A DNA stretch of 64,000 bases from Diphasiastrum complanatum (lineage: Eukaryota; Streptophyta; Lycopodiopsida; Lycopodiales; Lycopodiaceae). The stretch spans positions 51,239,680 through 51,303,679 of the forward strand of contig CM055105.1 in the NCBI GenBank assembly GCA_029204225.1, given 5' to 3'. How positions within the stretch are numbered: the first letter of the stretch is position 1; every line of letters starts with the position of its first letter. This document shows positions 10,700 to 22,300 of the stretch, one piece after another. The notes under the pieces are model-generated. The model worked only from the letters and a program-made list of their open reading frames with translations, was not told the DNA's origin and did no database searches. The translations under genes were made by a program, and so were the position numbers.

Positions 10700-12844
10700 C
10701 TCAAACCACTTAGCAAGCAGCATTTTATGATCTCATCAGTGACAACCTTGAGATCTATCTTGATGACCTTGGGGTGCACTCAGAATAATCCACGCACCTA
10801 GCCATACTCAAACGTATTTTCATACAATGCCAGAGATATGGTATTTCTCTTAATCCTGAAAAATGTCAGATATGGGTCACCCACGGCGTTGTACTTGGTC
10901 ATATTGTATCGCGCAATGGGATTGCCACCGACCCAAAGAAGATCAAAGTCATTGTTGAGAGGCCAGAACCTAAAACGGTCTGAGACGCTTATTGTTTTAT
11001 GGGTCACGCCAATCACTATCGTTGCCATATTTGTGATTTTGCTAGTAAGGCACGATGGATATATAGAACGCCCATAAATCCTAAGTGGACGGATTAATAG
11101 AGAAAGGCCTTCCAAAATCTCAAACACACCTTGACAACTGCTCCTATCTTGCGAGCTCCAAATTACACGAAGGAGTTTCACGTCCACACTGATGCATCGA
11201 AGTTTGCCATCGGTGCAGTGCTAACTCAGCCAGGAGAGTACAAGAAGGATTATCCGATTTGTTTCCTTAATAGGCAAAAACATCTGCGGAGATGAACTAC
11301 ACCGTAACCGAGAGGGAAGCAATAGCGATGATTTATGCCATCCAGAAGTTTCGACATTATCTTCTAGGTAAACCCTTTGTATTCTTCATGGATCATCAAG
11401 AACAAAACTTGCACAACAAGTAGAATCACACATTGGTTGCTATTACTACAAGAATTCGAATTTCGTATTGTTGTGCGCAAGGGATCACAACATTTTGTCA
11501 CTGATCATCTATCCAGAATACCGAGTGATGAGAAACCAACCGAGGACATCAATGATGACCTACCCGATGCAATACTCTTCCAAGTTGATTGTACCCCCAT
11601 GTGGGCCAAAGACATCACAGAGTTTTTAACAATGGGGGTGCTAGATCCGACGTTGTTGAAACCTGCCCAACGTGCACTTATCTACAAGGTGACACCCTAT
11701 ACACTTATAGCGGGGCAACTTTATTGAAAGGGTGCAAATGGTGTGATTAGACGATGTTTGACTGAGGGCAAGATTATTCCCATCATATCCTTGCTACACG
11801 AAGGAGTTGGTGGTGGACACTTATCTTACTAGCTGGGTATTGGTGGCCTTCACTCTTTGAAAAAACTTATAACTTTGTAAAGGCTTGTGATCTGTGCCAA
11901 AGAGCCAAAAGGCCACAATTTACAGATTATATGTCTTTAACCCCCATCTTATCTGAACAAGCATTTTTCAAATGGGGTATTGATTATCTAGGACTAATCA
12001 GTCCCGTCGCGCAATTCACACAGGCAAGATATATTATCGTGGTGACAGATTATTGCACGAAGTGGGCAGAGGCTCGGGCGGTAAAGAATGTCGATGCCAA
12101 AACCACTGCTCGGTTCCTTTATGAGCAGATCATTGTATGATTTGGTTGCCCACTCGAATCATCAACGATAGGGGTATGCACTTTTTGAACACAGTAATTG
12201 AACACTTGCTGTCGACCTTCCTAGTTGTTCATCACAAAAATGCCCCATATTACCCAAGATGTAATGGGCAGGCTGAGTCCACAAATAGGGTTCTATGCAA
12301 AATCCTCACAAAGACAGTGGAAGCCAGTCAATCAGATTGGGAGTTCAAATTACATGCCGCTTTATGGGCATGTCGAACAACACCCAAAAAAGCCACTGGC
12401 ACGACACCATTCCAACTCACATATGGACAAGAGGTCGTGATGCCTGTAGAATTCTACGTCTCATCTTTACGAGTAGCCTACGATTTGAAACAAGACGAAA
12501 GTCAGATCCTTGCCCATAGGCTATTCCACCTCCATAAGCTTTGTGAAACAAGAGTCATTAGTGTGCACGCACAACAAGTGCACAAAAGACATCAACAAGA
12601 TTAGCATGACCGACATATTAAGTTGAAAGAATTTAAAGAAGGAGATAGAGTCCTTCTCTATCAAACAAAAGTACATAAGAGCAAACTTAAGTTTACTGGC
12701 CAAGGTTCCTATATCATTGATCAGATCTTTGCCTTGAGCTATGCTAAACTTAAAACCCTCGAAGGCATCCCTCTGGACATGGTAGTGAACGAGAGTAGAT
12801 TACGGCAATATCATGAGCCTTGCTATTCCTTAGACATGTACTGA
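10700..12844 (+). pseudogene. pol: Ty3/gypsy Pol fragment: RT, RNase H, integrase
   Basis: Begins inside RT: a YLDDL catalytic motif near 10752, then GISLNPEKCQIW and LGHIVSRNG. RNase H follows (FHVHTDASKFAIGAVLTQ near 11180). Integrase shows a degraded zinc-binding end (CDLCQRAKRP near 11890), a core with FKWGIDYLGL, IINDRGMHF and the YYPRCNGQAESTNRVL block, and a C-terminal tail (FKEGDRVLLYQTKVHKSKL, VNESRLRQY). The tail ends in TAG/TGA without a chromodomain. Stops and frame changes occur at about 10983, 11096 and 11726. Gag, protease and LTRs are missing. Confidence 0.9.
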
Positions 12845-13496
12845 TTGATTGTGTGTTATGTGTGTGTGCACGCATGTCTGTAATTTCTATTGTTTTGTGA
12901 TAATGTTCATTTTTTTATTTCATTTTTTACACTCTTTTCCGTTGAATTGCCTACATGTTTAACAATCAATATTTCTTAGGATAGTTTAGGTCTGAATTCT
13001 CACATATCTACCTCACTTCTATCACTATTGTACAGGTTCCATGTAACAGCTTGCATGACCAGTGATAATCATGTCCCAGAACAGTAATTATCTTATGGTT
13101 TGAAGCTATTATCACTTATTCTTGCAATCGATTGCAAGGAATTAATCTCTCTTTTAAAAAAAAAAAAAAAAAGAGGACCACTCGCCTAAGCTACCAGACA
13201 ACATATTATCCATATTGTGGAGTCCCGGAACTAAGCAAAGTGTTTTATCATACATGAAACCTAGCAGGTGCACTACAGAAATTCACTTGGTCTCATTTAC
13301 TGATTTTTCCAAAAAGCTAGTAGCAGCTCGTCCTTTCTTAGAGCGACTAAACTTTGACATACAACTTTTGGCCACTTGACACATGTCATGATGGTAGAGG
13401 GTTAGCGACACTTCCTATGTGTTGTATTGAGATCATGTGACCAATCACAAATTAGAGATCCATGAAATTGATCCAATCAAGTGTGAGGGCCATTAT
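12845..13496. other. Non-coding; poly-A run, no gene seen
   Basis: Starts with a GT/TG-rich stretch after the gypsy tail. A 17-A run lies near 13156-13172. Nothing else is recognisable before the LTR. Confidence 0.4.
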
Positions 13497-14200
13497 TGTG
13501 AAAAATGCAAAAAAGGTTATCAATGTTAGTTGTAGGGGTCTTACACTTTTCCATGTCAAGCATCTTGGTGTAGAATGTTGATAGGGTCAAAATTTGACAT
13601 AGATGACAAATTGATCAATTCCACATGTAATGCCTCTATTGAGCCAAAGTAGTGTAGGAGAGGAAACTCGATCTAAATAGAGTGTTGACAAGTGTAGTTC
13701 TTTAGTTTGATGAAGTTCAAGAGGTCCAATAGGATTTAGAGGTGGAACCATCAATGGTCCAATAGGATTTGAGATATGCTTGTGAATGGACCAATCGAAT
13801 CAAGAGGTGGATGCATCAATGGTCCAATAGGATTAAGAAGTTGTAAATAGGTGGTCCAATCATGTTTGAGCTTGGATTAGCTCGTGGATCTATAGTATCA
13901 TTGTACTTCTAATTTTGAACTAAGTAATTTGGAGATCTTGTGGATTTTGAGTCTAAGAGTTTTTCTAGCATTCTCTCTCTACCCAAGGAGAGCAACTTAT
14001 TTTTACTTAGTTTTATTTTGGAGCACTTCCCACACATGTGTATGTAATTTGGAAGTGAGTTAATGCATGTAGTAGTGTGTTTTTGCCATTAAGTTCAAGA
14101 TTGATCTTGAATCTCAATCTAGTCTTGATCATTGTGCATCCACACACCTTAGGAGATCATATTCACATGTGGTGGACAATCCACACGTGTGAAATTCACA
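13497..14200 (+). mobile_element. LTR, family B (5' LTR)
   Basis: Starts TGTGAAAAATGC and ends TTCACA directly before a primer-binding site, giving a 704-bp LTR. It has three internal copies of a CAATGGTCCAATAGGA-like word near 13750-13830. A reverse fragment of the same LTR lies at about 46720-46885. Its first bases match family A, but the rest differs. Confidence 0.8.
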
Positions 14201-14212
14201 TGGTATCAGAGC
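14201..14212 (+). other. Primer-binding site for initiator tRNA-Met
   Basis: TGGTATCAGAGC directly follows the LTR end. It is complementary to the 3' end of plant initiator tRNA-Met, the usual copia primer. Coding sequence is lost: after about 280 bp of leader the sequence changes to another repeat. Confidence 0.85.
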
Positions 14213-14479
14213 TTACCTAAGGTTACCATGCATTTCCATCCATTAGTATGAAAATTTTCCACCAATATTGAGCTAGAAATTGTCAAGATCCATTTTCCTA
14301 GCCATCTTGTTCAATTTTGGATCAAAAGATATCAATAGGGCATTGATTTGGTTTGACTATATAGAATCAGGTGCTCAGACACATGTGAGGAACATCCAAT
14401 TTCAGTTTGAGAGTTCTCTTTCATGTTTGATCCAAAAATCTTGCTAGATAGCTTGTTTTGAAGCTAGTATTGTCTAGTT

Positions 14480-15640
14480 TTTAAAGCAATTTTTAATGTT
14501 AGTGAGTATAAATTCTCTACTGAGTACTGGATCTATTATTTTTCAAAAAATTGCTATTGATTATTCTCTTTTGAATACCAGATATATTTCTCAAACAAGC
14601 TCGACCTATCCATTTCATGCTAAATTCTGCAATTGAACTTGGTACTGGGGTAGTCTACTCGATTCCATGCCTTATTACATTATCATCAATTTAACACATT
14701 GTAATAAATAAATACCTTTCTTATAACATATATATAAGCACAATGATTTTTCCATTGCTTTGTGAATTGTAAGACAAAGAACTAAGAGGCTACCTCAAGT
14801 ACCAAGTTTAAAAATTGTATAGCTAAGTACATGAGCAAGTGAAGCTTGTTTGTCAAAAAAAAACATTTTGGCAACTTGTGTGAATTGAATCTAATTTTGG
14901 CTTACTTTTTCCTACATTTTAAGTATGACATTTTTTGGCTGGATAGCTAGTTTAACACATTATTTTGTGTATTCATCACATACAAGGAAGTTGTAGTGAC
15001 TATAGTAAGGCATAACACAATTAGGGTATATGACGTTGATAAAAATATAAACGATGCAATTGGTTTTTATATTTGGAGATTCTACTTTTTCTTTAGATAT
15101 CATATTTGTGAGCAAGAGTAGTTTCTAACAAAAAATCTTTTAACAATATTTAAATTCTTTGCAATGCACATCATTAAGTGAGGCATTATAACCTAAATTG
15201 TTATGCAAAATTTATAAGTAAAATCTTCTTTGTGACCGATGTTTGAGGATGGAAAAAGATCCATAATACAACTTTAATGCTAGTGAGTAAAAGTTCTCTA
15301 CTCACTATTGGATCTACTTATTTTTCTGAGAAAATCTCTATTGATTATTATCTTTTAAATACAAGATATATTTCTCAAACAAGTTTGACCTATCCATGTC
15401 ATGCTATATTCTATAATTGAACTTGGTGTTGGGGTAGACTACTCGATTCCATGACTTACATTATCATCTAAAATTAACATTGTAATAGGTAAATAAAAAC
15501 ATCATCATTTGGGAATGAATAAATTCCAATTTGATCCTATTTTTTAAATGTTTATTATAACATTCACCTAAAGATGAACGCTTTGTGAATTGTAAGACAA
15601 AGAATCAAGAGGCTAAATCCACACAAAACATGAAAAATTC
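14480..15640 (-). repeat. Old dispersed repeat, family F (two partial copies)
   Basis: Reverse-oriented copies of sequence found at 54340-54980, 58242-60150 and 61000-62488. Shared words include the GGTCTACTCGATTCCATG-like segment, a piece around AATGTTAGTGAGTA, and AATTGTAAGACAAAGAA. No reading frame and no clear termini are seen. It is a non-autonomous element or an old LTR, already broken by other insertions. Confidence 0.6.
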
Positions 15641-16053
15641 ACCCGGAACTAACTCTAAAATGCAACTTTAACACTACTATGCCAAAACCAAGATGCCTAA
15701 ATGCAAGCTAACATCCATCCATGGATAAAAAACATGCTGAAAATTAAAAATTGGCATAGCTCTCCAGAAACGGCACCAAAATTGTAGCAAATTTTCTTAT
15801 CCACCTTCAAATTTAAACCTAAGAACCTACAAATCATCAAGAAATAAAGAGGACTCTAACATGTCTATTGGCGGCAGATCGCTATCCCAGAAACAATTTA
15901 AGGTAGAAAGAATGATATTAGGCCGCAATTATCTTCAAAGTACCTAACATGGCGGTCCGGATTTGTATGTTGTCTCCGCTAGAAATAGTTGCAATTGGCT
16001 ACAAAATCGGCCACTGGATCATCGGTCTCAACTTCTTTAGATAGAATTGGCCA
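15641..16053. other. No gene recognised
   Basis: Plain sequence between the family F repeat and the minus-strand coiled-coil ORF. A few codons of that ORF's 3' part (EVETDDPVADFVANCNYF, about 15975-16035) continue into it past a stop. Confidence 0.35.
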
Positions 16054-17597
16054 CTATATTTTATTAGGAACCCTTTCTGGTGCAAATACTTCTCTGTGCC
16101 TTATGGGATAATATATTGGATTGACCCGCATGTAAGTTGGTGTCACAATATATCTCTCAAAAGCATGTGCATTTTCCAACATCATAGCACATCGCCACTG
16201 AGGTTGCGGCTCCAATGCTAATACTTTCTGCTTGTGAGATTTACATATCGTAAAATCGGAAAGAGTGTACCCGCCTCGGTCCTCCAAGTTTGGATATGCT
16301 TTGTTAAACTCCTCTGACATTAACATCTGTCAGCTAGGATTCTTCGGCGTGATTCTAGGTCGTGCCTTTGTAGTTGTGGTAAGTGTGGGTGGTGGAGGGT
16401 TAGGTATGGTTGTGAAAAGTTCATGGGGGAGGGTTGGGTATTTGCGGAGTAGATAAGCAGTGGATGGTGAATAAGGTTGAGTGTTGAGGTGGTGAGGTGA
16501 TTGTTCATGTGGTGGGGAGAGGAGTGTGTCATCGAGTAAGGGTGATGAGGCTTGATAGATGGTGTCAGGTTGAGTGGCAGTGGGATTAGGCTCTTCAACT
16601 GAGATGCCTCATTCGTGGTTCGTGGTAGTACCCCCTTTTGTGCTTTGAGGTTCCACCATTGCCGAGTGATACACTGCATTATCCTATTGTTGTCATGTGT
16701 AGCGCGAGGGTCCAGGATCATCAGTTCCTGCATCCTGTTGTCTATGGTGTTTGGCATGTGTTTTTTCATGCTTTGTGTGTAATGTTGGTAGCTGCTAGCA
16801 TAATGTTTTTAGCTGTCCTTCTAGCTCCTCAATTCGTGTGTTGAGCACAATTTGATTTTCTAGAGTGGTTTGTTGCAATTGTTGTGCTTACGTCTGGCTC
16901 GCCATCAGTACCTGAGTTAACTCTGATAGGAAGCGAGAGGTATTACGGTGCCCTTAGGGATTGGTGGTGCTTGGAACTGGTTGAAATCAATCCGTTGAAT
17001 ATTGCCCATCATAGCGGTCCGTAAGTTCCTCGTTCACCTTCTAACTGTGTTTCCAAGGTCTTGATGAGATCATCCCTACGTTGTAAGCATGCTTGAACAT
17101 CCTTCTTATTTCAGTGCAGCCCTTTGAGGTTAGCCATGAGTTTTCTTTCTTTGTTTTTTAATTGAGCGACCTTTTGTTCTAATTCTGTGGAATAAATTTG
17201 CCATTCTTGTACCTTGTTTGTCAGCTGCACATATTCCTCTTGCGAGAAGTTGCACCAATTCTGATACTCATTGATTGAAGAGTAGAGGTAATGCATGTCA
17301 TCACTTTGAGCATTGATGGCCCATCGCACATTTTCCAGAAGCTACTGCCACTCTCCAATAGGAGGATACTGTTGAGAGGTAGGTGCGTAGGATGGTGGGG
17401 GATTTTGTTGTATGTTTTGATACAATGTGGTGTACTATTCATGATGGATGGATTGAGTAGATGTATGGTGTGATGTTTGAGTGATGGTGATAGGGATTGG
17501 AGATATGTCGGCATTTGTGGTCGGAGAAGTGGTGGCGGTAGCGATAGTGGTGGGTGTAGAAAATGGTGTGGTGGTAGTAGGTGGCATGTATTTTTGT
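16054..17597 (-). pseudogene. Pro/Thr-rich coiled-coil ORF of unknown mobile element
   Basis: No family is recognised. An ATG at about 17597 opens MPPTTTTPFSTP; the frame then passes several stops (HHE-stop, EWQ-stop, LH-stop) and continues with GEWQ, LLENVRWAINAQSDDMHYL, a coiled coil (EWQIYSTELEQKVAQLKNKE, KTLETQLEGERG), a WWNLKAQKG segment, a Pro/His-rich stretch and a C-terminal part (YTLSDFTICKSHKQKVLALE, FERYIVTPTYMRVNPIYYPI). The layout suggests a Gag-like structural protein, but no zinc knuckle is seen. It is fused to the Ser-rich frame of the right inverted-repeat arm at a repeated ATACAAAA. Frame changes make coordinates approximate. Confidence 0.4.
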
Positions 17598-17626
17598 ATT
17601 TTTGTATTTTTCACATTCGGGACCCT

Positions 17627-18118
17627 CAGAAGGCTCTACATTTTCAACGAATATAGCCCTTTTAGATTTAACATGACGAACATCACTTTGAGAAGGTCTT
17701 CTACAAATATGAGAAAAGCTTGAACGTCGTAGATCAACAGACTTACGCGAATATGTTGATTAACTAGAATCAGTAACTGAGTGAATTGAAGCCTTGACTC
17801 ATCACTCAATTATTCAGCTTGCTCAAAAGAACAATGTTCTAATTGTGTCGAGCCTGTATATGAGGAGGAGGACGAGGTCGAAAGATTTGATACAAGCTAA
17901 GTTACAGACATCATTTCTTGAAAAGTACTTGCTTGAGAAATTTCAAAAGATGAACGGGTAAATGATGAGGATGCCACATCATTTACAAAAACATGTTCAG
18001 ATTCAGGAGTGGCTTTATAAAAAAATCTTTCATTGGGAATGTCAGATGAAGATGTTGCACTTGTTGCAACATATTGAGTTACAACTATTGGAATAGAAGA
18101 GGTAGAACTACTTGACAT
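17627..18118 (-). pseudogene. Ser/Thr-rich protein, decayed exon (right copy)
   Basis: Same protein as the left-arm copy, starting with ATG at 18118. It shares that copy's in-frame TAG and TAA and has at least one extra stop (AAA to TAA, near 17763). It is transcribed away from the palindrome at 18769-19178, head to head with the ParB-methyltransferase gene, so the palindrome lies between two divergent 5' ends. Function unknown. Confidence 0.5.
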
Positions 18119-18329
18119 CGTAACCTCAATTTTTTTTTTAAATATGTACTTATGCTAAGCATAACTGCAACCTATGCTGGTCATAGAACAAATAAAAACC
18201 TATGCAAATCTCAATAAACATATACAGAAAAACCAACTATATGCGAATGAGCAACAAGCCTAGAAAGTAACTGGTTAATATAAATTTCCGACGGCTACCA
18301 TGTCTTAAATACTGTTTGGCAGCATCCTT

Positions 18330-18370
18330 ATGGTTAGGGTTAAGTTTAGGGTTAGGGTTAGGTTTGGACG
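18330..18370. repeat. Interstitial telomere-like run (right copy)
   Basis: TTAGGGTT units in the reverse orientation of the left-arm run, upstream of the Ser-rich frame. Same interpretation: telo-box promoter element or short telomere relic. Confidence 0.55.
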
Positions 18371-18768
18371 GTCCCGGCTTAGACTCGAGGTCAGCGTGGG
18401 GTGAAGTGAGTCACGACAACTCATTCCCGAAGTAAGCTGGAGGACTAGCGTGAGGCAGGGGTCTCGAAAAAAAAATTATTCAAAGACCATAGTCCAAGCA
18501 TAACTCACCTCATTTGCAAATTTAGAAGCCTACATGCTGCCAGAGCAATCGCTACGACCAAGTCACAGCTTTCTATAACATTTCGCATACATTCTCGCTT
18601 TCAAATTTTTTGACGGTAAGATTATTATCATTTTTTGATTTTGCTCTATGCTTAGCATGGGTATTAAATTATTGCATTAGAAAATATTCATATTTTAATT
18701 TGTATTCATCTTCTTACAACATGGGTAACCTATGCTCAGCATAGGTGCCTACACTAGTCCTCTCCTCT

Positions 18769-19178
18769 AACCTATGCTGAGCATAGGTTGTGTTCGGGTC
18801 CTTAGTAACATCCTATGCTCAGCATGGGATTCTGGCGTTATTTCTTTATTCTTACCACAGTTTGACGTATGCTGAGCATAGGTTGCATCACTGGTCCTCT
18901 TTCGACCTATGCTCAGCATAGGTTAGCAAGCAAATTGCGAAGACATCCTATGTTCAGCATAGGTTCTCGCACGCTCTAGTCCAACCTATGCTCAACATAG
19001 GATGTCTTCACAATTTGCTTGCTAACCTATGATGAGCATAGGTTGGAACAGAAACAGAGATGCAACCTGTGCTCAGCATAGGTCGAAAGGTGGTTAGAAT
19101 TGAAGAATCCCGCCGACATTCTATGCTAAGCATAATTTCTTACTAAGGAATCGAACACAACCTATGCTCAGCATAGGT
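18769..19178. repeat. ~410-bp nested palindrome made of 17-bp palindromes
   Basis: The left half (to about 18966) is complementary to the right half (from about 18982) around a ~15-nt centre near 18974. The inner ~62-bp arms are almost perfect; the outer parts are diverged but still alignable. Within it, CCTATGCTNAGCATAGG recurs every 30-55 bp: near 18769, 18810, 18864, 18904, 18947, 18982, 19023, 19063, 19118 and 19158. Two more copies lie outside, near 18644 and 18728. Related words also occur in introns of the downstream gene (about 22266, 22320, 22408, 26600, 26655, 26735) and near 460-490 and 18150-18180. Possible roles: protein-binding array, replication or recombination site, divergent promoter. 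Confidence 0.8.
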
Positions 19179-19378
19179 CGCTACTCGTATTTTTCTTGTT
19201 TTACAAGGCTTTGTCTGAGAAAAGTGATCCTTTTGAGATATTTTAGTAAGAAAATATGTTGAATTTGTAGTTCTGTTTTTTAAAGATTTATCACAAAAAT
19301 GACTTGTTTTATTAAAGTTTTTAGTATTTTCATTAAGATAGTGTTTTCAATTCTCCTAAAAAGTCTTTTTTTTTGCAG

Positions 19379-22300
19379 ATTTTCAATTGTCTTTGATAAT
19401 TTTTGAAATGTCGAGGATTTGTTTTAAAATTTCAGGGAAACCTCAAGATATTCCACTGAAAGATAAGAAAAAATTCATGTACTACTTCACCAGAGGGGTC
19501 AACAACACAAAGCTGTCTGAGCTTTTTATTCATTTAACTGAGAAGCCTGGCAGAGGAGACTCACAATTCAAAGTTCAAGGAAGATTGCTTGCTGATTAAC
19601 CAGATGAGAATCAGGAAGAAGGTTTTGTGAGTATACTTGTAAAGGAGACGGATAAGTCTCGTTCTATTTTCATTTTGAACGAGACTATGATAAAGATCCG
19701 ACTTTGCCAGGACGAGGCCATCAAAGCCTATTTTGATAAAGCTCTAGTTACTTTGGTGTGTAATTATAAAACATATTTTTAATCATGTTTGTCTACATTT
19801 GTTTCATGCTTAACATAGTTGTTACTAAATATAAAATTATTTAAACTTTTAGATATAAGCCTTTACTTATTATATTTTAAACCTGATTTTTATTTCTATC
19901 CAAAGGATGAAGCAATGCTTAAAAACGGTTCTAGCTGCTAGTGTTGAGAGAAAAGATCCGATCTTTCCACTGTTCAGGTCGCAAAGCCGGCCTCTGAAAA
20001 TGTTGGGGATGAAACCCGTAACTGTCCCTCATCCCAAAAAAAAGATCTCATAATATTTCTGAGTCTTCTCCCACTAGAGCTAAGTCACGCCCAAAGACCA
20101 TGGCTACACATCGCCATAAGTCCATCTCTTCTACTGAAAGCAAAAAAGTTGCCACCGAACCATCTATGTCGCTAGTTGGTGCATCCATTCGTCCTTTACA
20201 AGACAACTCTGAGCTTGTCAAATTAAGAGAGAATATCCATAAAACAAAAAAAATAAAAAAAACAACTTTAATTTTAACATAAATCAGTGTGATAAGCCAC
20301 CTGTAGATCCAATATTAGGAGACAGGCCAATGGAAGTTAGAGAATCGAATGAAACACATGTACATAATTTAAAAATAAAATTTAAAGATCAAACACAGGC
20401 CATAGTTACTCCCTTTGTTGTTTTGGTTGATCCCAACGAATGCAACGATGTTGCAAATTTTGATTTTTCTTTATTAGATTCATATCATTTTTTTGTTTTT
20501 GGGGGCATACATAGTTTACAAGCTCGAAAACAATATTCTCAAGAGTATTCCCATATTCCAAGCTTTCGAACTGTGAGTGCCATTGCCTTCGCTGGCCTGA
20601 CAGTGGAAGAAGCAAAATTATTGGCTTGGGACCACAATATTGATCAGGACTACCGAATGAAGATGACCGTGATACAAAGAATTCATTTTTTTTTTCACAA
20701 AGAATCCATGAGAGTCTCCAAAGCAGGAGATGTGAATCAGCTTGAGCTGAAAGAACTCTGTGCTCAAGAGACAGACCTGTCTTTTGATTTGAAAAATCCT
20801 ATGCAGAGCCTTACAAAATACAATAATTTTTTTCAGTTTGTTTTTTGTAGTAGCTAGGTAATTTGTTTTGCTATGCTCATCATGGAATGCTCTGGTCATA
20901 ATATATGTTATAATCCTTTTAAATTATTTTTATCAGACTTTGAACTCGATTTTAATACTACCTAAATAACTTATCAAATGATTTTTTTTTCTTTGACTTT
21001 AGGTCTGGGCCCTTGTTGATAAAATTTTTGTGAAAAATGCAAAAATAAGCTTGGTAGAGGCCAAAAATCTTGTATATAGGATGATTACACATGTGTGGAG
21101 CTGTTATCACATGTGAAAATAGTGTACTTGTCATGTACCATAATCATATAGGTTGTACATATGATTCAATTCAACTTCTAGTGGCTAAGAAAGCCAAAAA
21201 CTAGTTTCCTAGACATATGACACATGGCATCAGTCTATTGCTTGCATGAGCCACATCCTTTGGTTAGGTGTCACATCCCATGTGTAGAGAATAGCTCACA
21301 TGTGTGGAATAAGCTGAAGTAGACGAATTTTGACTTCTAGAAGATTTTCAAGTAGATCTCCATATAGAAGAAAAATGGACCAAAAGTGCTCAAAATAGAA
21401 GGTTTTGTCCAAGTGTCAGTTTTGCATGATGAATCATCATATGACAAAGCACCTTCACACATGTGGGATCAGAGGGATGATCAGTACCACGAGCTCCCAC
21501 TTATTGTATATATAGAGCCACATTTGGCCATAATCAATGTGAGACACCAATCTTGGTTTTGGAAGCAATTTTGAGTGATTCTCTCCATTTGTCTACATTT
21601 GTTTTGATTGTTTTGAGGTTCTATCAATGTGTATTTGATTTTCAGGTTGGAGTCCGTACCCTGACAGGGTTTCACACGTGTGAAACCAGCAAGTACATTT
21701 ACCTTCAATAAATGATTGTTCTTATTTGGATTTTATGTCTAGAATTGATCTAGATTGATCTTAATCTTATGTAGATTGATAGATCAAGTAATCTGACAAC
21801 CAATCCCTCTTGAGAATCAGATTAAGATCCACTCTTGTTCCTTTTTGTACTTTTTGCACAAATTTTTGATAAATAAGAAACTTTTCAAATAAAAGACCAA
21901 CCTGCTCAGAGTCCATCAAAGTCCAAAAAAACAGTTGTGAGCACTCAAACTCTGAAGCCAATCCCTACTGAAATGGAAATATCAGAGTGAAAGAATATGC
22001 AAGGGATTAGCTCTTTAGAACTAATAATAAGTGTTCTTTCGAGAGTTGTTGATGGTCAATTTTCTCTGGCAGAAATGAAAAAAAACATTTTTAACAATTA
22101 TATTTTTTAAATGCAAGCACAAATTATTTATGAAAGTTCAAGAAGCCCTTGTGACAGGGTTAAATTGTCAAGATTTCGATGAGTGCCAGAGGCTTTATCC
22201 TCTGAGCAGCTGAAATGAATCCTTGAGTCCATTTTTGATTTTGTTTAGAGACATGGTATTTATTTCACCCATGCTTAGCATAGATGCTTAGTAATCGTTT

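Larger units (their letters stand above)
17620..18640. repeat. Right arm of the ~1-kb inverted repeat
   Basis: Reverse complement of the first kilobase of the window, including the telomere-like run and the Ser-rich frame. Its outer side leads straight to the large palindrome and the ParB-methyltransferase gene, so this arm is in its probable original context and the left arm is the copy. Confidence 0.85.

Noticed and set aside
18769-19178. CRISPR-like array
   Set aside because: The repeats are short palindromes with unequal, mutually complementary spacers in one large inverted repeat, there are no cas genes, and the context is eukaryotic.
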